Shown here: one piece after another, positions 42,559-52,700 of the stretch
Numbering within the stretch: position 1 is the first letter of the stretch
Layout: each line of letters starts with the position of its first letter
Origin: Planctomycetota bacterium
Lineage (GTDB): Bacteria; Planctomycetota; UBA8108; UBA1146
Length of the DNA: 61,903 nucleotides
Direction of reading: 5' to 3'
Assembly (NCBI GenBank): GCA_028825265.1
Contig: JAPKAM010000006.1
Coordinates: 1 to 61,903, forward strand
Notes under the pieces: generated by a model
The model's database searches: none
What the model saw: only the letters and a program-made list of their open reading frames with translations
What the model was told of the DNA's origin: nothing
Translations under genes and position numbers: made by a program

Positions 42559-44000
42559 TTCCTTTCCCATCCCTGCTGCTTCTTGTGGCTCTCACCACAT
42601 CGTCAGAATCGTTACAAGAAAGAGTGGATGCGGTACCTCCATCGATCCTGGTCATCGTGGTCGATGATCTGGGATGGAACGATCTTGGTGTCACAGGAAG
42701 TTCATTTTATGAAACTCCTTCCATCGATCGATGGGCCGCCGACAGCGTTCGATTCAGTCGAGCTTATGCCGCCTGTCCCGTTTGTAGTCCGACCCGGGTG
42801 AGTCTACAGACCGGTGTTCATCCGGCACGCCTCGCCACCACCGACTACTTCGGCGCAGCAGGACCCGATCGCTGGAAGCGCAACACCGCCTACCTACCGG
42901 CTCCCTACGAGGATCGACTGCCGCTGGATCAGTGGACCCTTGCAGAACTCTTCTCCCCGCACGGGTATGCGACCTTCTACGCCGGAAAATGGCATCTCGG
43001 TCCCGACGGATTCTGGCCTGAGCAACAGGGTTACCACTTCAATCGGGGAGGCTGGACGCGAGGTGGTCCCTACGGTGGCAAGAAGTACTTCTCCCCCTAC
43101 GGCAATCCACGACTTCCCGATGGCCCGGATGGAGAGCACCTGCCCGATCGGCTCGCTTCCGAGACCATCGAGTTCATCGAGGCGCATCGAAGCCAACCGT
43201 TCCTCGCGGTGCTCTCCTTCTACTCGGTTCACACCCCGCTGATCGCCCGTGCCGATCTGAGGGATAAGTATCAACAAAAAAAGAAGCGACTGGGACTGCA
43301 AGAGAAATGGGGCATGGAGGGGACCCGTAAGGTTCGCCTGGTCCAGCAACATGCAGTTTACGCGGGGATGGTTGAAGCGATGGATGCAGCGGTCGGTCGG
43401 GTACTCACGGCGCTCGAACGACTCGGCCTGGCGGACAACACCATCGTGATGTTGACCTCCGACAATGGCGGCCTTAGTACCTCGGAAGGGCACCCCACCA
43501 GTAACTGGCCTCTGAGAGGTGGCAAGGGCTGGATCTATGAGGGCGGAATCCGTGTGCCCTGGTTCGCCAGAGGTCCGGGGATCGTCGGCAAAGGACGACA
43601 AGTGGACCGTCCGATTCAGAGCACCGATCTAGCCCCCACTTTACTGGCGTTGACGGGACTGGAGGCTCCCCAGGGCTGGTCACCGGATGGGCATTCCTTC
43701 AGGAAATCTCTGGCGGGAGTGGATCCGAGTCGGGTAAATCCGCTCTTCTGGCACTATCCACACTATGGAAACCAGGGAGGATCCCCTTCGTCCGCGGTCA
43801 TCGACGGGGACTGGAAACTGATTGAAAATCTCGAGAATCAGCAGCTCGAGTTGTACAACCTCGGCAAGGACCCAGGCGAAACGGCCGTGCAAAATAAACA
43901 GCATCCGCAACAGTTGAAACGACTCCATCAGATGCTGTTGAAGTGGCGCAATGAGGTGGGCGCCAGGCCTTTGACTGCGAGACCAGCGCAAAAGCACTAG
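42558..44000 (+). CDS. Secreted Cys-type sulfatase
   Basis: Hydrolyses sulfate esters, probably of marine polysaccharides or glycans; it needs formylglycine conversion of its Cys. The catalytic motif is CSPTR at C76, followed by VSLQTG. VDDLGWNDLG (35-44) supplies the metal Asp residues; GKWHLGPDGFWP and LTSDNGGLS are further hallmarks. Start: the OppC stop TGA shares its A with ATT 42558, the first codon giving a signal peptide (IPFPSLLLLVALTT); CTG 42555 is possible and no ATG fits. This gives about 480 residues. The stop TAG overlaps the stop of the convergent acyl-CoA synthetase. No maturase gene is nearby. Confidence 0.85.
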   Translation: MPFPSLLLLVALTTSSESLQERVDAVPPSILVIVVDDLGWNDLGVTGSSFYETPSIDRWAADSVRFSRAYAACPVCSPTRVSLQTGVHPARLATTDYFGAAGPDRWKRNTAYLPAPYEDRLPLDQWTLAELFSPHGYATFYAGKWHLGPDGFWPEQQGYHFNRGGWTRGGPYGGKKYFSPYGNPRLPDGPDGEHLPDRLASETIEFIEAHRSQPFLAVLSFYSVHTPLIARADLRDKYQQKKKRLGLQEKWGMEGTRKVRLVQQHAVYAGMVEAMDAAVGRVLTALERLGLADNTIVMLTSDNGGLSTSEGHPTSNWPLRGGKGWIYEGGIRVPWFARGPGIVGKGRQVDRPIQSTDLAPTLLALTGLEAPQGWSPDGHSFRKSLAGVDPSRVNPLFWHYPHYGNQGGSPSSAVIDGDWKLIENLENQQLELYNLGKDPGETAVQNKQHPQQLKRLHQMLLKWRNEVGARPLTARPAQKH

Positions 44001-45958
44001 CGGCAATTGCCGATCGCTTCGAGCGCCTCAGGATTTGCAATGCTGGTCAAATCTAACGCATCCTTCTGTCCCAGATGCCGTGCCCTGATCAACCGGCGAA
44101 CAATCTTGGCACTGCGCGTCCTGGGCAGGTCATCGACGAAGTAGATGGCACCAGGTCGATCCACTTTCCCCAGCGCATGGACCACCTGATCGACCAGTTG
44201 CTGGCGGAGAATCTCATCTTCCACCGTCTTTGGATGCAGCACCACGAAGCAGACCAGTTCGGTCCCCTTCAAGTCATGCGGGACCCCGATGGCGGCCGCC
44301 TCGCTCACTGCCGGGTGCTCGATCAAGGCGGATTCGATCTCGCCGGGGCCGACACGACGCCCGGCGATGTTGAGGGTGTCATCGGCTCGCCCGAACAGAA
44401 ACCAATCGCCGTCATCATCGACCATCGCCCAGTCGCCATGATTCCAGATCCCAGCAAAACGAGACCAGTAGGTTTCCAGGTACTTTTCATCGGCATTCCA
44501 GAGAGATCGAGTCATCGAGGGTGCGGGACTTTTGCACACCAAGTAGCCAACTTCACCCTGGACGGAGTGCCCATCTTCATCAAAGACATCAATATCCATG
44601 CCGAGTCCAGGAGACTGGAGCGAAGTCTCACCGATCGGCAAAACCGGCAGAGGTGCCATGAAACAACCGACGATGTCGGTGCCGCCGGAAATGTTGATGA
44701 TGGGGAGCTTTTTCTGGCCGACTCGATCAAAGTACCAGCGATAACTTTCAGGATCCCAAGGTTCGCCCGTCGATCCGAGCATCCTCAACGATTCCATCGG
44801 GTACTTCTGAACGGGTTCATCGCCAGAGCGCATCAGTAGCCGAATTGCGGTTGGACTGATGCCGAGGTGGGTCACTCGATGGTGCTCCACCACCTGCCAC
44901 ACGCGGTCCGGTCCTGGGTAATCGGGGGCCCCCTCGAATACGACGAAGGGAACCCGGTTCAACCAACAGCCGATGATCTGCCAGGGCCCCATCATCCAGC
45001 CGATGTCGGAGAACCACCAGAACAGATCACGATCTTGGTGCACGTCGAAGTTGTATCGCAACTCCTTGCCCATTTGGGCGATGCAGCCGGCGTGGGTATG
45101 GATGGTCCCCTTCGGTTTTCCAGTAGTACCGCTAGTGTAAATCATCAGTGCGGGAGCCATCGCCGCCATCATCTCGGTGGCTGCGTCTCCATCGAGTGGG
45201 TCGACTGTATCTTGCCACCACAGATCCCTCCCAGAGGTCATCGGCGCGCTCCCATCGGAGCGCCGTAAGACGATCTGGTGTTCCAGCGTCTCGAGACCAT
45301 CGACGGCAAGATCAGCCTGGCTCTTGAGTGAGAACTGTTTGCCGCGGCGATTCCCGATATCCGCGGTGAAGAGGATCTTCGCTGACGAATCCACCAACCG
45401 TTCTCGAACCGATGGAGGCGCATATCCACTGAAGATGGGGATAAAAATCGCCCCCACCTTCATCGTGGCCAGCATCGCGAAGACCACCTCACCGACCATC
45501 GGCATCAGACAAGCCACCCGATCTCCACGCTGCACTCCGAGTCCGACCAGTAGTTGGGCCAGCCGATCGATCTCAAGAGAGACCTCCTCGAAGGTCCAGC
45601 GTCTCGATTCTCCACTCTCTTGCTCCGCCACCAACGCCAGTTGGTCGGGGATCTCTGCCGCTGGAATATCGACCGCATTGAGCACGATATTGGTCTCCCC
45701 GCCGGGAAACCAATCGGCCCACTCAGGGCCAGCGGAAAGATCGACCACCTGCTGATAGGGTCGGGACCAGACCACTCCCAAGTCATCCAGCACTGCGGGC
45801 CAGAAGGCTTCTGGCTGCTGTTGGCTCCAACTGATAAATTTCCGCACCGACCCCTGGAGATCATCGGGATCGATCGGCATCCCCACCGATTGCATCAATC
45901 GGGCGACATGGGTGTGAGTCACTTGTTCTCGGTCGGGTTGCCAGATCGGAAGGCTCAT
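43997..45958 (-). CDS. AMP-forming acyl-CoA synthetase (acetyl/acetoacetyl-CoA synthetase-like)
   Basis: Activates a carboxylic acid to its CoA thioester via an acyl-adenylate. It is 653 residues long. The P-loop-like YTSGTTGKPKGTIHTHAG is in the middle, followed by FWWFSDIGWMMGPWQIIG, an acetyl-CoA synthetase-like block. STGEPWDPESYRWYF and NISGGTDIVGCF follow; HGDWAMVDDDGDWFLFGRADD carries the adenylate Asp. The C-terminal lysine motif is RTRSAKIVRR, with Ala for the usual Gly before the Lys. The N-terminal domain is longer than in fatty-acyl ligases, so a short-chain acid is likelier. It is the last of a three-gene overlapping operon. Confidence 0.85.
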   Translation of the reverse strand: MSLPIWQPDREQVTHTHVARLMQSVGMPIDPDDLQGSVRKFISWSQQQPEAFWPAVLDDLGVVWSRPYQQVVDLSAGPEWADWFPGGETNIVLNAVDIPAAEIPDQLALVAEQESGESRRWTFEEVSLEIDRLAQLLVGLGVQRGDRVACLMPMVGEVVFAMLATMKVGAIFIPIFSGYAPPSVRERLVDSSAKILFTADIGNRRGKQFSLKSQADLAVDGLETLEHQIVLRRSDGSAPMTSGRDLWWQDTVDPLDGDAATEMMAAMAPALMIYTSGTTGKPKGTIHTHAGCIAQMGKELRYNFDVHQDRDLFWWFSDIGWMMGPWQIIGCWLNRVPFVVFEGAPDYPGPDRVWQVVEHHRVTHLGISPTAIRLLMRSGDEPVQKYPMESLRMLGSTGEPWDPESYRWYFDRVGQKKLPIINISGGTDIVGCFMAPLPVLPIGETSLQSPGLGMDIDVFDEDGHSVQGEVGYLVCKSPAPSMTRSLWNADEKYLETYWSRFAGIWNHGDWAMVDDDGDWFLFGRADDTLNIAGRRVGPGEIESALIEHPAVSEAAAIGVPHDLKGTELVCFVVLHPKTVEDEILRQQLVDQVVHALGKVDRPGAIYFVDDLPRTRSAKIVRRLIRARHLGQKDALDLTSIANPEALEAIGNCR

Positions 45959-46845
45959 CGGGTCGTTCCGTTCATCACGTGTCGACAGTACTGCAGGTAT
46001 TTCCCGATCAGATCCTGACAGATGGAAGCGGGATCGGTGCTGGCCAGTGCTCTTCCGTCGACACTTCCGATGGCTCTGATCCCCTGAATCGAAGAGGTGG
46101 CGAAGGCTTCGTCGGCACGCTTCAATTCGATTGCACGGAAGCGCCCCTCTCTCACCTCGATGCCATGCTCCTTCAGTAACTGGAGGGCGATCGATCGTGT
46201 AATCCCATTCAAGACCAGGTCCCCGTCGCAGGTAAAGACGGTCTGGTCGATGACCCAGAACAGGTTGGCGGAGGTCAATTCCGTGATCACTCCATCCGGC
46301 GACAGCAGCACCGCATCGTCGGCTCCGCGAACTCTCGCTTCATCTCTGGCCCGAATGGCACTCAGGTAATTGCCACTTTTGACGGTCGGGTCGATGACCT
46401 CGGGAGGTGTTTTTTGATGGCTGGAGACAATCAATTCCAGGGGTTTCGACGCAATATTGGTCGAAATGGGTGAACTCAGCAGGACCAGTTTCGGCTGACA
46501 GCCGAACCCATCGAGGGCTCCATCGAGACGATCTCCCCGCGATACAGTGATGCGAAGGACCACATCGGTCGCGTTGACCTGCCGCTCGATCAGTTGCTCG
46601 ATCAGCTGCTCGATCCACTGATCTTCAAAGGAGAAATCGATTCCCATTCTCGCCAGTGAGTTGCGAAGTCGCACCAGATGTTGGTCCAGAAATAGACCAC
46701 GACCATCGACGGTCCGCACAGTCTCGAAGACAGTATCACCGTATAGAAATCCTCGATCGAGCACACTGATGCGGGCCTCTCGAGTAGGCATCACCTGACC
46801 ATCGATCCAGGTCCAGTCGCCAGTTTCTGGGGACATCTCCGCCAT
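45955..46845 (-). CDS. Class IV PLP aminotransferase (IlvE/D-amino-acid aminotransferase/PabC fold)
   Basis: 296 residues. WIDGQVMPTREARISVLDRG opens, then GFLYGDTVFETVRT. The PLP lysine is in DPTVKSGNYLS, and the later ELTSANLFWV glutamate contacts the cofactor. NGITRSIALQLLKEHGI and EAFATSSIQGIRAI complete the family pattern. It could be a branched-chain or D-amino-acid aminotransferase, or aminodeoxychorismate lyase; the context of a FAD amine oxidase and an acyl-CoA ligase favours amino-acid breakdown over folate synthesis. It overlaps both neighbours (ATGA, TGATG). Confidence 0.82.
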   Translation of the reverse strand: MAEMSPETGDWTWIDGQVMPTREARISVLDRGFLYGDTVFETVRTVDGRGLFLDQHLVRLRNSLARMGIDFSFEDQWIEQLIEQLIERQVNATDVVLRITVSRGDRLDGALDGFGCQPKLVLLSSPISTNIASKPLELIVSSHQKTPPEVIDPTVKSGNYLSAIRARDEARVRGADDAVLLSPDGVITELTSANLFWVIDQTVFTCDGDLVLNGITRSIALQLLKEHGIEVREGRFRAIELKRADEAFATSSIQGIRAIGSVDGRALASTDPASICQDLIGKYLQYCRHVMNGTTR

Positions 46846-47888
46846 CAGCGAAGATCCTCAAGCAAGCCACCTGCGCTACCTTCGAGGTGACTCTCGACCG
46901 CGAACTCGGCGAGTGCTGGGAATAGCAGCGGGGAAAACTCACCGCAGGCGCCAGGAAAGATGATCCTACCTCCAGCACTGGCAGTGGTCGAAACGGCATC
47001 GACGCAAGAAATCTGCGTCCTGGCGCTCGCCTTCAACGATTCGGCTTCATCGATCTGGGGAATCCAGAACTTCCACTTTTGTCGAAATTTGGCGTAGCCA
47101 TCCCAATCCACCGAGGGGAACGTCTCATTGGAATTTCCGAATCGACCGATCAACTGAAGATCGTGAAGTCCATCACCCCGGTCAAAGAGCAGTGCCCGAT
47201 CCTCGGCCCAGTAGATGATGGGTGGCAGTTCATCGGACAATTCGATGGTAAAGGTCGACACCTTTTCTTGAACGAAATGGTGACGAACCCCCAAACGATC
47301 GAGCCAGTGAAGCGAATCGGTACCGGCACATAGGAAAACATGCGAAGCCGTTCCCGCTCGAATTCCTGCGGTGAATTCAACTCCGTCAGTCGTTTCCACC
47401 AGCGAGTTCAAAGTGGTGGTCGGGAAGAAATTGCCCCCAGCCTTCCGAATTCTCCACATCAGTGCCGAGGCGACCAGGATCGGATCGACGGTTGCTGCGG
47501 ATTTATCGTGCAAACAGGTCGGACCATCGGGATGCAGCGATGACCAGCGTCGAGCACAATCGACACCTTGCAGTGGCACCCTTCCGCTGGCCTCGATCGC
47601 TCGATCTGATTTGGGCAGCAATACTCCACAACGACGGAGTTCGGGGTCGATCTCGATCCAGTCGGACCACCCCTCGTACAATTCTCGTGCTCGGTGTACA
47701 GCGGGTCCTGAACCCGACAAATCCGGAGCCAGTAACGGCAGCCGGGTTCCGGTCGGACCGGCCTGTGGAGAATCGAGGGAGTCGATCAGCGTCACCGACC
47801 CCACTTCTCGGCGGAGCAAGTGATCGACTAGGGCAAGACCGGTGGAACCGGCTCCCACCACCAAGAAGTCGCAATCATGAGGCTTCAC
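46845..47888 (-). CDS. FAD-dependent oxidoreductase (DAO family, amine/amino-acid oxidase type)
   Basis: 347 residues. The N-terminal FLVVGAGSTGLALVDHLLRR is a Rossmann FAD-binding GxGxxG motif; SAATVDPILVASALMWRIRK and VFLCAGTDSLHWLDRLGV match the DAO family (D-amino-acid, glycine and sarcosine oxidases/dehydrogenases). The end region GRIIFPGACGEFSPLLFPAL is the position of the substrate-proximal strand. No membrane segment is seen. It is the first gene of the operon with the aminotransferase and acyl-CoA synthetase. Confidence 0.8.
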   Translation of the reverse strand: MKPHDCDFLVVGAGSTGLALVDHLLRREVGSVTLIDSLDSPQAGPTGTRLPLLAPDLSGSGPAVHRARELYEGWSDWIEIDPELRRCGVLLPKSDRAIEASGRVPLQGVDCARRWSSLHPDGPTCLHDKSAATVDPILVASALMWRIRKAGGNFFPTTTLNSLVETTDGVEFTAGIRAGTASHVFLCAGTDSLHWLDRLGVRHHFVQEKVSTFTIELSDELPPIIYWAEDRALLFDRGDGLHDLQLIGRFGNSNETFPSVDWDGYAKFRQKWKFWIPQIDEAESLKASARTQISCVDAVSTTASAGGRIIFPGACGEFSPLLFPALAEFAVESHLEGSAGGLLEDLR

Positions 47889-48093
47889 TGTCAGATCCTC
47901 TCCTCCACCGAATTGAACCGGAGACTAGCACCTCCACGCCGGATGCTCCACCTCGACCGCCCGACCGGTATCTTGACCTGGACCCACATCTTCTTGAGGA
48001 TGCTCCTCTGAGTCCGCCGAACCGGATCTGCAGTGACCCATCGCGTCTTCCAGTTCGAGGCTGATCCTCGCTACCAGAAAGGAATCCATTTTG

Positions 48094-48504
48094 ATGTCAG
48101 CGCCAATCTCTTCCCTCCCTTCGAGTCGATTCTTAATGTGGCTTCCGCTGATCGGCGGCTTACTGCTGCTCGGTTCCTGTCAGGTGCCCAGTCACAAGGT
48201 TTCAGGTCAGGGCCCCTGGGCTGGCCTCGCTTCCGAGGAACCGGTGACGAGGACTCAGACTATCCATGCCATCTCCGGTACTCTTGACCGTAATCTCGCC
48301 CCGCTGTTGTTTCCATTGCTCAATGATCCGGACAAGTGGGTGCGCCTCAACGCCCGTTCCACCATCTTGAAGTTGGCCGGCGACCGAATAAATACCGCAC
48401 CCAGCTATGATTACCTGGCACCCCCCCGCGATCGCCGATATGCCGTCGCTGACCACCAGCAGTGGTGGAAACGTCTCTCCCAGGCCTCCCACCCTTCCCC
48501 ATGA
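48094..48504 (+). CDS. Small lipoprotein with HEAT-like repeat
   Basis: 136 residues. A signal segment (about 12-29, FLMWLPLIGGLLLLGSC) ends in a lipobox Cys. The mature protein contains a helical pair, TRTQTIHAISGTLDRNLAPL then LLNDPDKWVRLNARSTILKL, that looks like one HEAT/armadillo-type repeat, followed by a Tyr/Arg-rich tail. The start is ATG 48094 with AAAGGA upstream; a TTG at 48091 is directly in frame. I know no specific function. It lies 142 bases before the MCE-domain gene on the same strand. Confidence 0.6.
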   Translation: MSAPISSLPSSRFLMWLPLIGGLLLLGSCQVPSHKVSGQGPWAGLASEEPVTRTQTIHAISGTLDRNLAPLLFPLLNDPDKWVRLNARSTILKLAGDRINTAPSYDYLAPPRDRRYAVADHQQWWKRLSQASHPSP

Positions 48505-48646
48505 TTCGATCGATCGCTCTGATTTCCAAAATAATGTGAAGTTTGGAACGCTGCCGACCGATGAGAGAGAAGAGCGAGCCCCCTGTCGCCACCACGATGA
48601 CGTGATGGTGCGAAAGGTCTCGTTCCGGTCCGACGGGAGTGTCCTC

Positions 48647-49780
48647 ATGAATCACGAAATCAGTACCCGATTGAAATGGTTCACTCGCCTTGCGGTGACC
48701 GGATGCCTGGCACTGGTAGTGCTGATTTTGCCTGGGATCAAATCCTATAATTCCCCCACCGGCAACGGTTTTCTGTACATCCAATTACCCCATGCAGGAT
48801 CGCTGCAGCCCTCCAGCCAGGTCTCCTTTCGAGGTGTCCCGGTCGGCAGGGTGGTGTCCGTTTCGCTCCGCACCAGCGAGGCCAGCAACATAGCGCGGGC
48901 CGAGAGCCTGCAGTCGGCACACCCGGTTATCCACTGCCAGATGGACCCGGAGATTCTCCCATTCATCACCTCGGATAGTTCTATATCTCTTCGTGGAGGC
49001 TCTCGGGCAACCATCGACATCGTCCCGGGAACCGGCCTATCCATGACCGACGGTGCGACCCTGCAAATCGATCTTGACCCCATCGGAAATCTTGATCGCG
49101 AGCAGCTCCAGGGAATACATTCACTGCGCCGCGCAGCAGAGTCGATGGCGAATCTGACCGATCTACTCGCCGGCAATGGCAGTCTTCAGGAAACTCTTCG
49201 ATCGATGGGAGATGCTGGACACAGTGTCAGAGATACCGCCGAGGAGATGCGCATCCTGATCCGGGATGGACGCAGTCCGATCCTCTCCAGCTTGCAACAG
49301 GCCGAAGAGATCTTGCTGGAACTACGCGCCCATGTTCGATCGATTCCTGAAGCGGCAGAATCGATCGTTCAACTCGGACGCAAAGGAGAGACGGTGCTGA
49401 GGAGTATCGATCAGATTCTCCATGAAAATCGCGCTCCATTACGTGCCTCGGTTGAAAATATTCAGTCCACCAGCGAAGACCTTCATGGACTCGCCTCCGA
49501 TCTTCGCCGCAGGCCGTGGAGAATCCTCAAGTCACCCGGAGATCGAGAGAGCGCATTCATCGCTCTTCATGAGAGCGCAAATCGATACGCAGAGGGTGCG
49601 CTCGAAGTACGTAGAGCCACCGAACAGGTCCGCGATCTACTCAATCGACGTGGTGAGGACCGGGAAGTCATCCAGTTCCTCGGCAATGCCATGCAGACAC
49701 TCGGCGACCGCCTCGATCAGCAGGCGCAACTAGAGGAGAGTCTTCTGAGGCACACCCGTGAACTCGCGGTGCCTCGTTAA
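48647..49780 (+). CDS. MCE/MlaD-domain membrane protein
   Basis: 377 residues from ATG 48647 (GGGAG 7 bases upstream). One N-terminal membrane segment (about 16-36, LAVTGCLALVVLILPGI) precedes an MCE/MlaD domain (about 45-145) with GFLYIQLPHAGSLQPSSQVS and FRGVPVGRVVSV. The remaining 230 residues are helical and coiled-coil-like, as in PqiB/MlaD relatives. MlaD proteins form ring pores that move lipids between membranes with MlaE/MlaF ABC partners; none of these is adjacent. The stop overlaps the UvrA stop on the other strand (TTAA). Confidence 0.8.
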   Translation: MNHEISTRLKWFTRLAVTGCLALVVLILPGIKSYNSPTGNGFLYIQLPHAGSLQPSSQVSFRGVPVGRVVSVSLRTSEASNIARAESLQSAHPVIHCQMDPEILPFITSDSSISLRGGSRATIDIVPGTGLSMTDGATLQIDLDPIGNLDREQLQGIHSLRRAAESMANLTDLLAGNGSLQETLRSMGDAGHSVRDTAEEMRILIRDGRSPILSSLQQAEEILLELRAHVRSIPEAAESIVQLGRKGETVLRSIDQILHENRAPLRASVENIQSTSEDLHGLASDLRRRPWRILKSPGDRESAFIALHESANRYAEGALEVRRATEQVRDLLNRRGEDREVIQFLGNAMQTLGDRLDQQAQLEESLLRHTRELAVPR

Positions 49781-52700
49781 CTGTTCCGACCGGGTTTCCC
49801 GGAGATCGCAACCTTGCGTCTAGCCAGCAGTTCCTTGAGCACCTTGCCGGTATAACTGCTACGCGATCGAGACACTTTTTCAGGAGTGCCCTCGACCACC
49901 ACTCGACCTCCTGCGTCTCCACCTTCTGGCCCCAGATCGATGACATGGTCCGCCGCCGCGATGAGATCCAGGTCGTGTTCAATCACCACCACCGTGTCTC
50001 CCCGATCGACCAGCCGTTGCAACATCTTCACCAGTAGCCGAACATCTCCGAAGTGTAGTCCAGTGGTGGGTTCGTCGAGGATATAGATGCGCCGTCCCCG
50101 GCTTCTGCGTCCCAGTTCTGCAGCCAACTTGACACGCTGCGCTTCTCCGCCGGAAAGGGTCGTGGCGGGTTGTCCAAGGGACAGGTATCCGAGTCCGACA
50201 TCGTCCAGGGCCTTCAGCATCGTCGAGATTGCGGGAATGTCCTCGAACATCTCACGCGCCTTGCAGACATCCATCTCGAGCACCTCAGAGATGTTGTTGC
50301 CTTTCCAGCGAGCTTCCAGCGTCTCCTTCTCGTAACGGCGGCCCTTGCACACCTCACATTGCACCCACACATCACTGAGGAAGTGCATCTCGATAAGAAT
50401 CCCGCCCTTGCCCTCGCAGGTTTCGCATCGACCCCCTGCGATGTTGAAGGAAAAGCGTCCCGGTCCCCAGCCACGCATCCTGGCCAGGGTGGTCCGTGCG
50501 AACAACGCCCGGATTGGTGCCATGACTCCAGTATAGGTCGCGGCATTGGAAGAAGGAGTCCTGCCGATCGGCTGCTGGTCGATCACGCCCAGCCCGTCGA
50601 AGACGGTCTCTCCCTCAATCTCTTGATGGGCAGCACTGGCGGGTCGAGCCCCGGCCAATCGAGTGGCCAGTTCTCGTGCCAGAATATCCATCACCAGGGT
50701 CGATTTTCCGGACCCGCTGACACCTGTAACGCAGGTCAACATGCCGGTCGGAATCGACACATTCAGATTCTTCAAGTTGTGGGCAGTGGCACCGAGAATA
50801 CGAATCTCGCCCCCGTCCCCCGCCCGGCGCTCTCCGATCTCGGCAACCTGTTCTCGCCCCGACAGATAGCGCCCTGTAGGAGACTTCTCCATCGCCATGA
50901 TCTGATCGGGGGTCCCCTCGGCCATCACCTCACCTCCCAGCACGCCGGCTCCGGGTCCCAGATCGATGACATGGTCACTGCGTCGTATCGTCCGATCATC
51001 GTGCTCGACGACCACCAGGGTATTGCCCTGGTCCCTCAGTTCCTCGAGTGAACCGAGCAATCGATCGACATCCCGCGGATGAAGACCGACGGTCGGCTCA
51101 TCCAGAACGTAGAGCACTCCGACCAGCTGATTACCGATCTGGGTGGCGAGACGGATTCGCTGCGACTCACCACCGGATAAGGTCTCCGTCGCACGGTCCA
51201 GTGCCAGGTAGCCCAGTCCGACTTTTTTGAGGAAGGAAAGACGGCTCGCCACTTCCAGTTTCACCTGGTCTGCGACTTCCTTGCGGTAGCCTTCCAGTTC
51301 CAGTTGATCAAAGAACTCGATCGCCTGATCGACGGTGCGGCGACTCAGATCGGAGATGTTCTCCCCTCCGATACGAACCGCCAGTAGTTCAGGCTTCAGT
51401 CGACCTCCATCACAACCAGGACAGGTCAGTACCGTCAGATGATCCTCAATCGCCTGACGCCATCGGGGTGAGTTGGCTCGCTGATGCCAGACCGAGACTC
51501 GCTCCACCAGCCCTTCCCAGGTCGAACCGGTCACCCGACGCAATCTTCCGCTACCGCGACGGGTTCTGTAGGAAACCCCATAGGAAAGATCGCCGGTACC
51601 ATCCAGGATGACAGACCAACCGTCTTCACCGAGCGATTCAACCGACCCCTTCGGGTCGAATCCATGCGCTTCCAGTGCAGCATCGATCACCTTGCGAACA
51701 CGACCACTCTTCCGGCCAATCCAGGAGCCGAGTCGATGCTTCATCGCACCGCCAAAGAGAGGCTTGTCTGGATGCGTGATCAACAAGCGGGGATCGACCT
51801 GCTTCTGGACCCCAAGTCCTGAACAGATCACACAGGCTCCCGAATGGTGATTGAAAGAGAACAAACGCGGGGATAGTTCCTCTGGCAGCATCATGTGGCC
51901 GCGAGGACAGGACGGACGGCGAGTGAACCGTTGCACTTCAATTCCCTCGGCATCGGCGACGATCAATCGATCTCCACCTCGCCGGTAAGCTTCTTCGACA
52001 CTCTCTGACACTCGAGCACGCCCTGACTTGACCGGGCGTAATCGATCGACCACAACTTCCACCTTCGCTCCGGCATCGAGCGGTTTCTGCAATTCAAGAT
52101 CATCGATCCGCTCGACGACTCCATCGATACGAATCCGGGCATAGCCCTCTCTCATCAGTTCCGACAGGGAGGGATACGGCTGGTCAAGCGGAGCCAGCAG
52201 TAGCGTCGCCAGATCTGATCGTTGTTGAAGTATTTCACGACTAGCAGAGGCGGGCGTATTCGCCTCTAACTCCGTCTGGCAGGTCGTACAACTGGCCTGG
52301 CCCGCTCTCGAGAAAAATATCCTCAAGTAATCATAGATCTCGGTAGAAGTGGCCACAGTGGACCTAGGACTGGAGCCACGATTTTTCTGATCGATGGCGA
52401 TCGCCGGAGCGATCCCCTCGACTCGATCGACATCGGCTCGATCGAGTCTTCCAAGAAACCTCCGCGCATAGGTCGACAGACTTTCAATATATCGACGTTG
52501 CCCCTCTGCGAACAGAATGTCGAAAGCGAGCGTGCTCTTCCCCGAGCCGCTCGGCCCGGTGATGACCGTGAACTCGCCAGCCGGGATCTCAACGGTGATA
52601 TCTTTGAGATTGTGGTGCCTCGCTCCCTCGATCAGGAAGCGATCATTCCGCTCGCCAACACCGGAACCACGTTTCTTGCCGCTGCGAAGAACGGGTCTTT

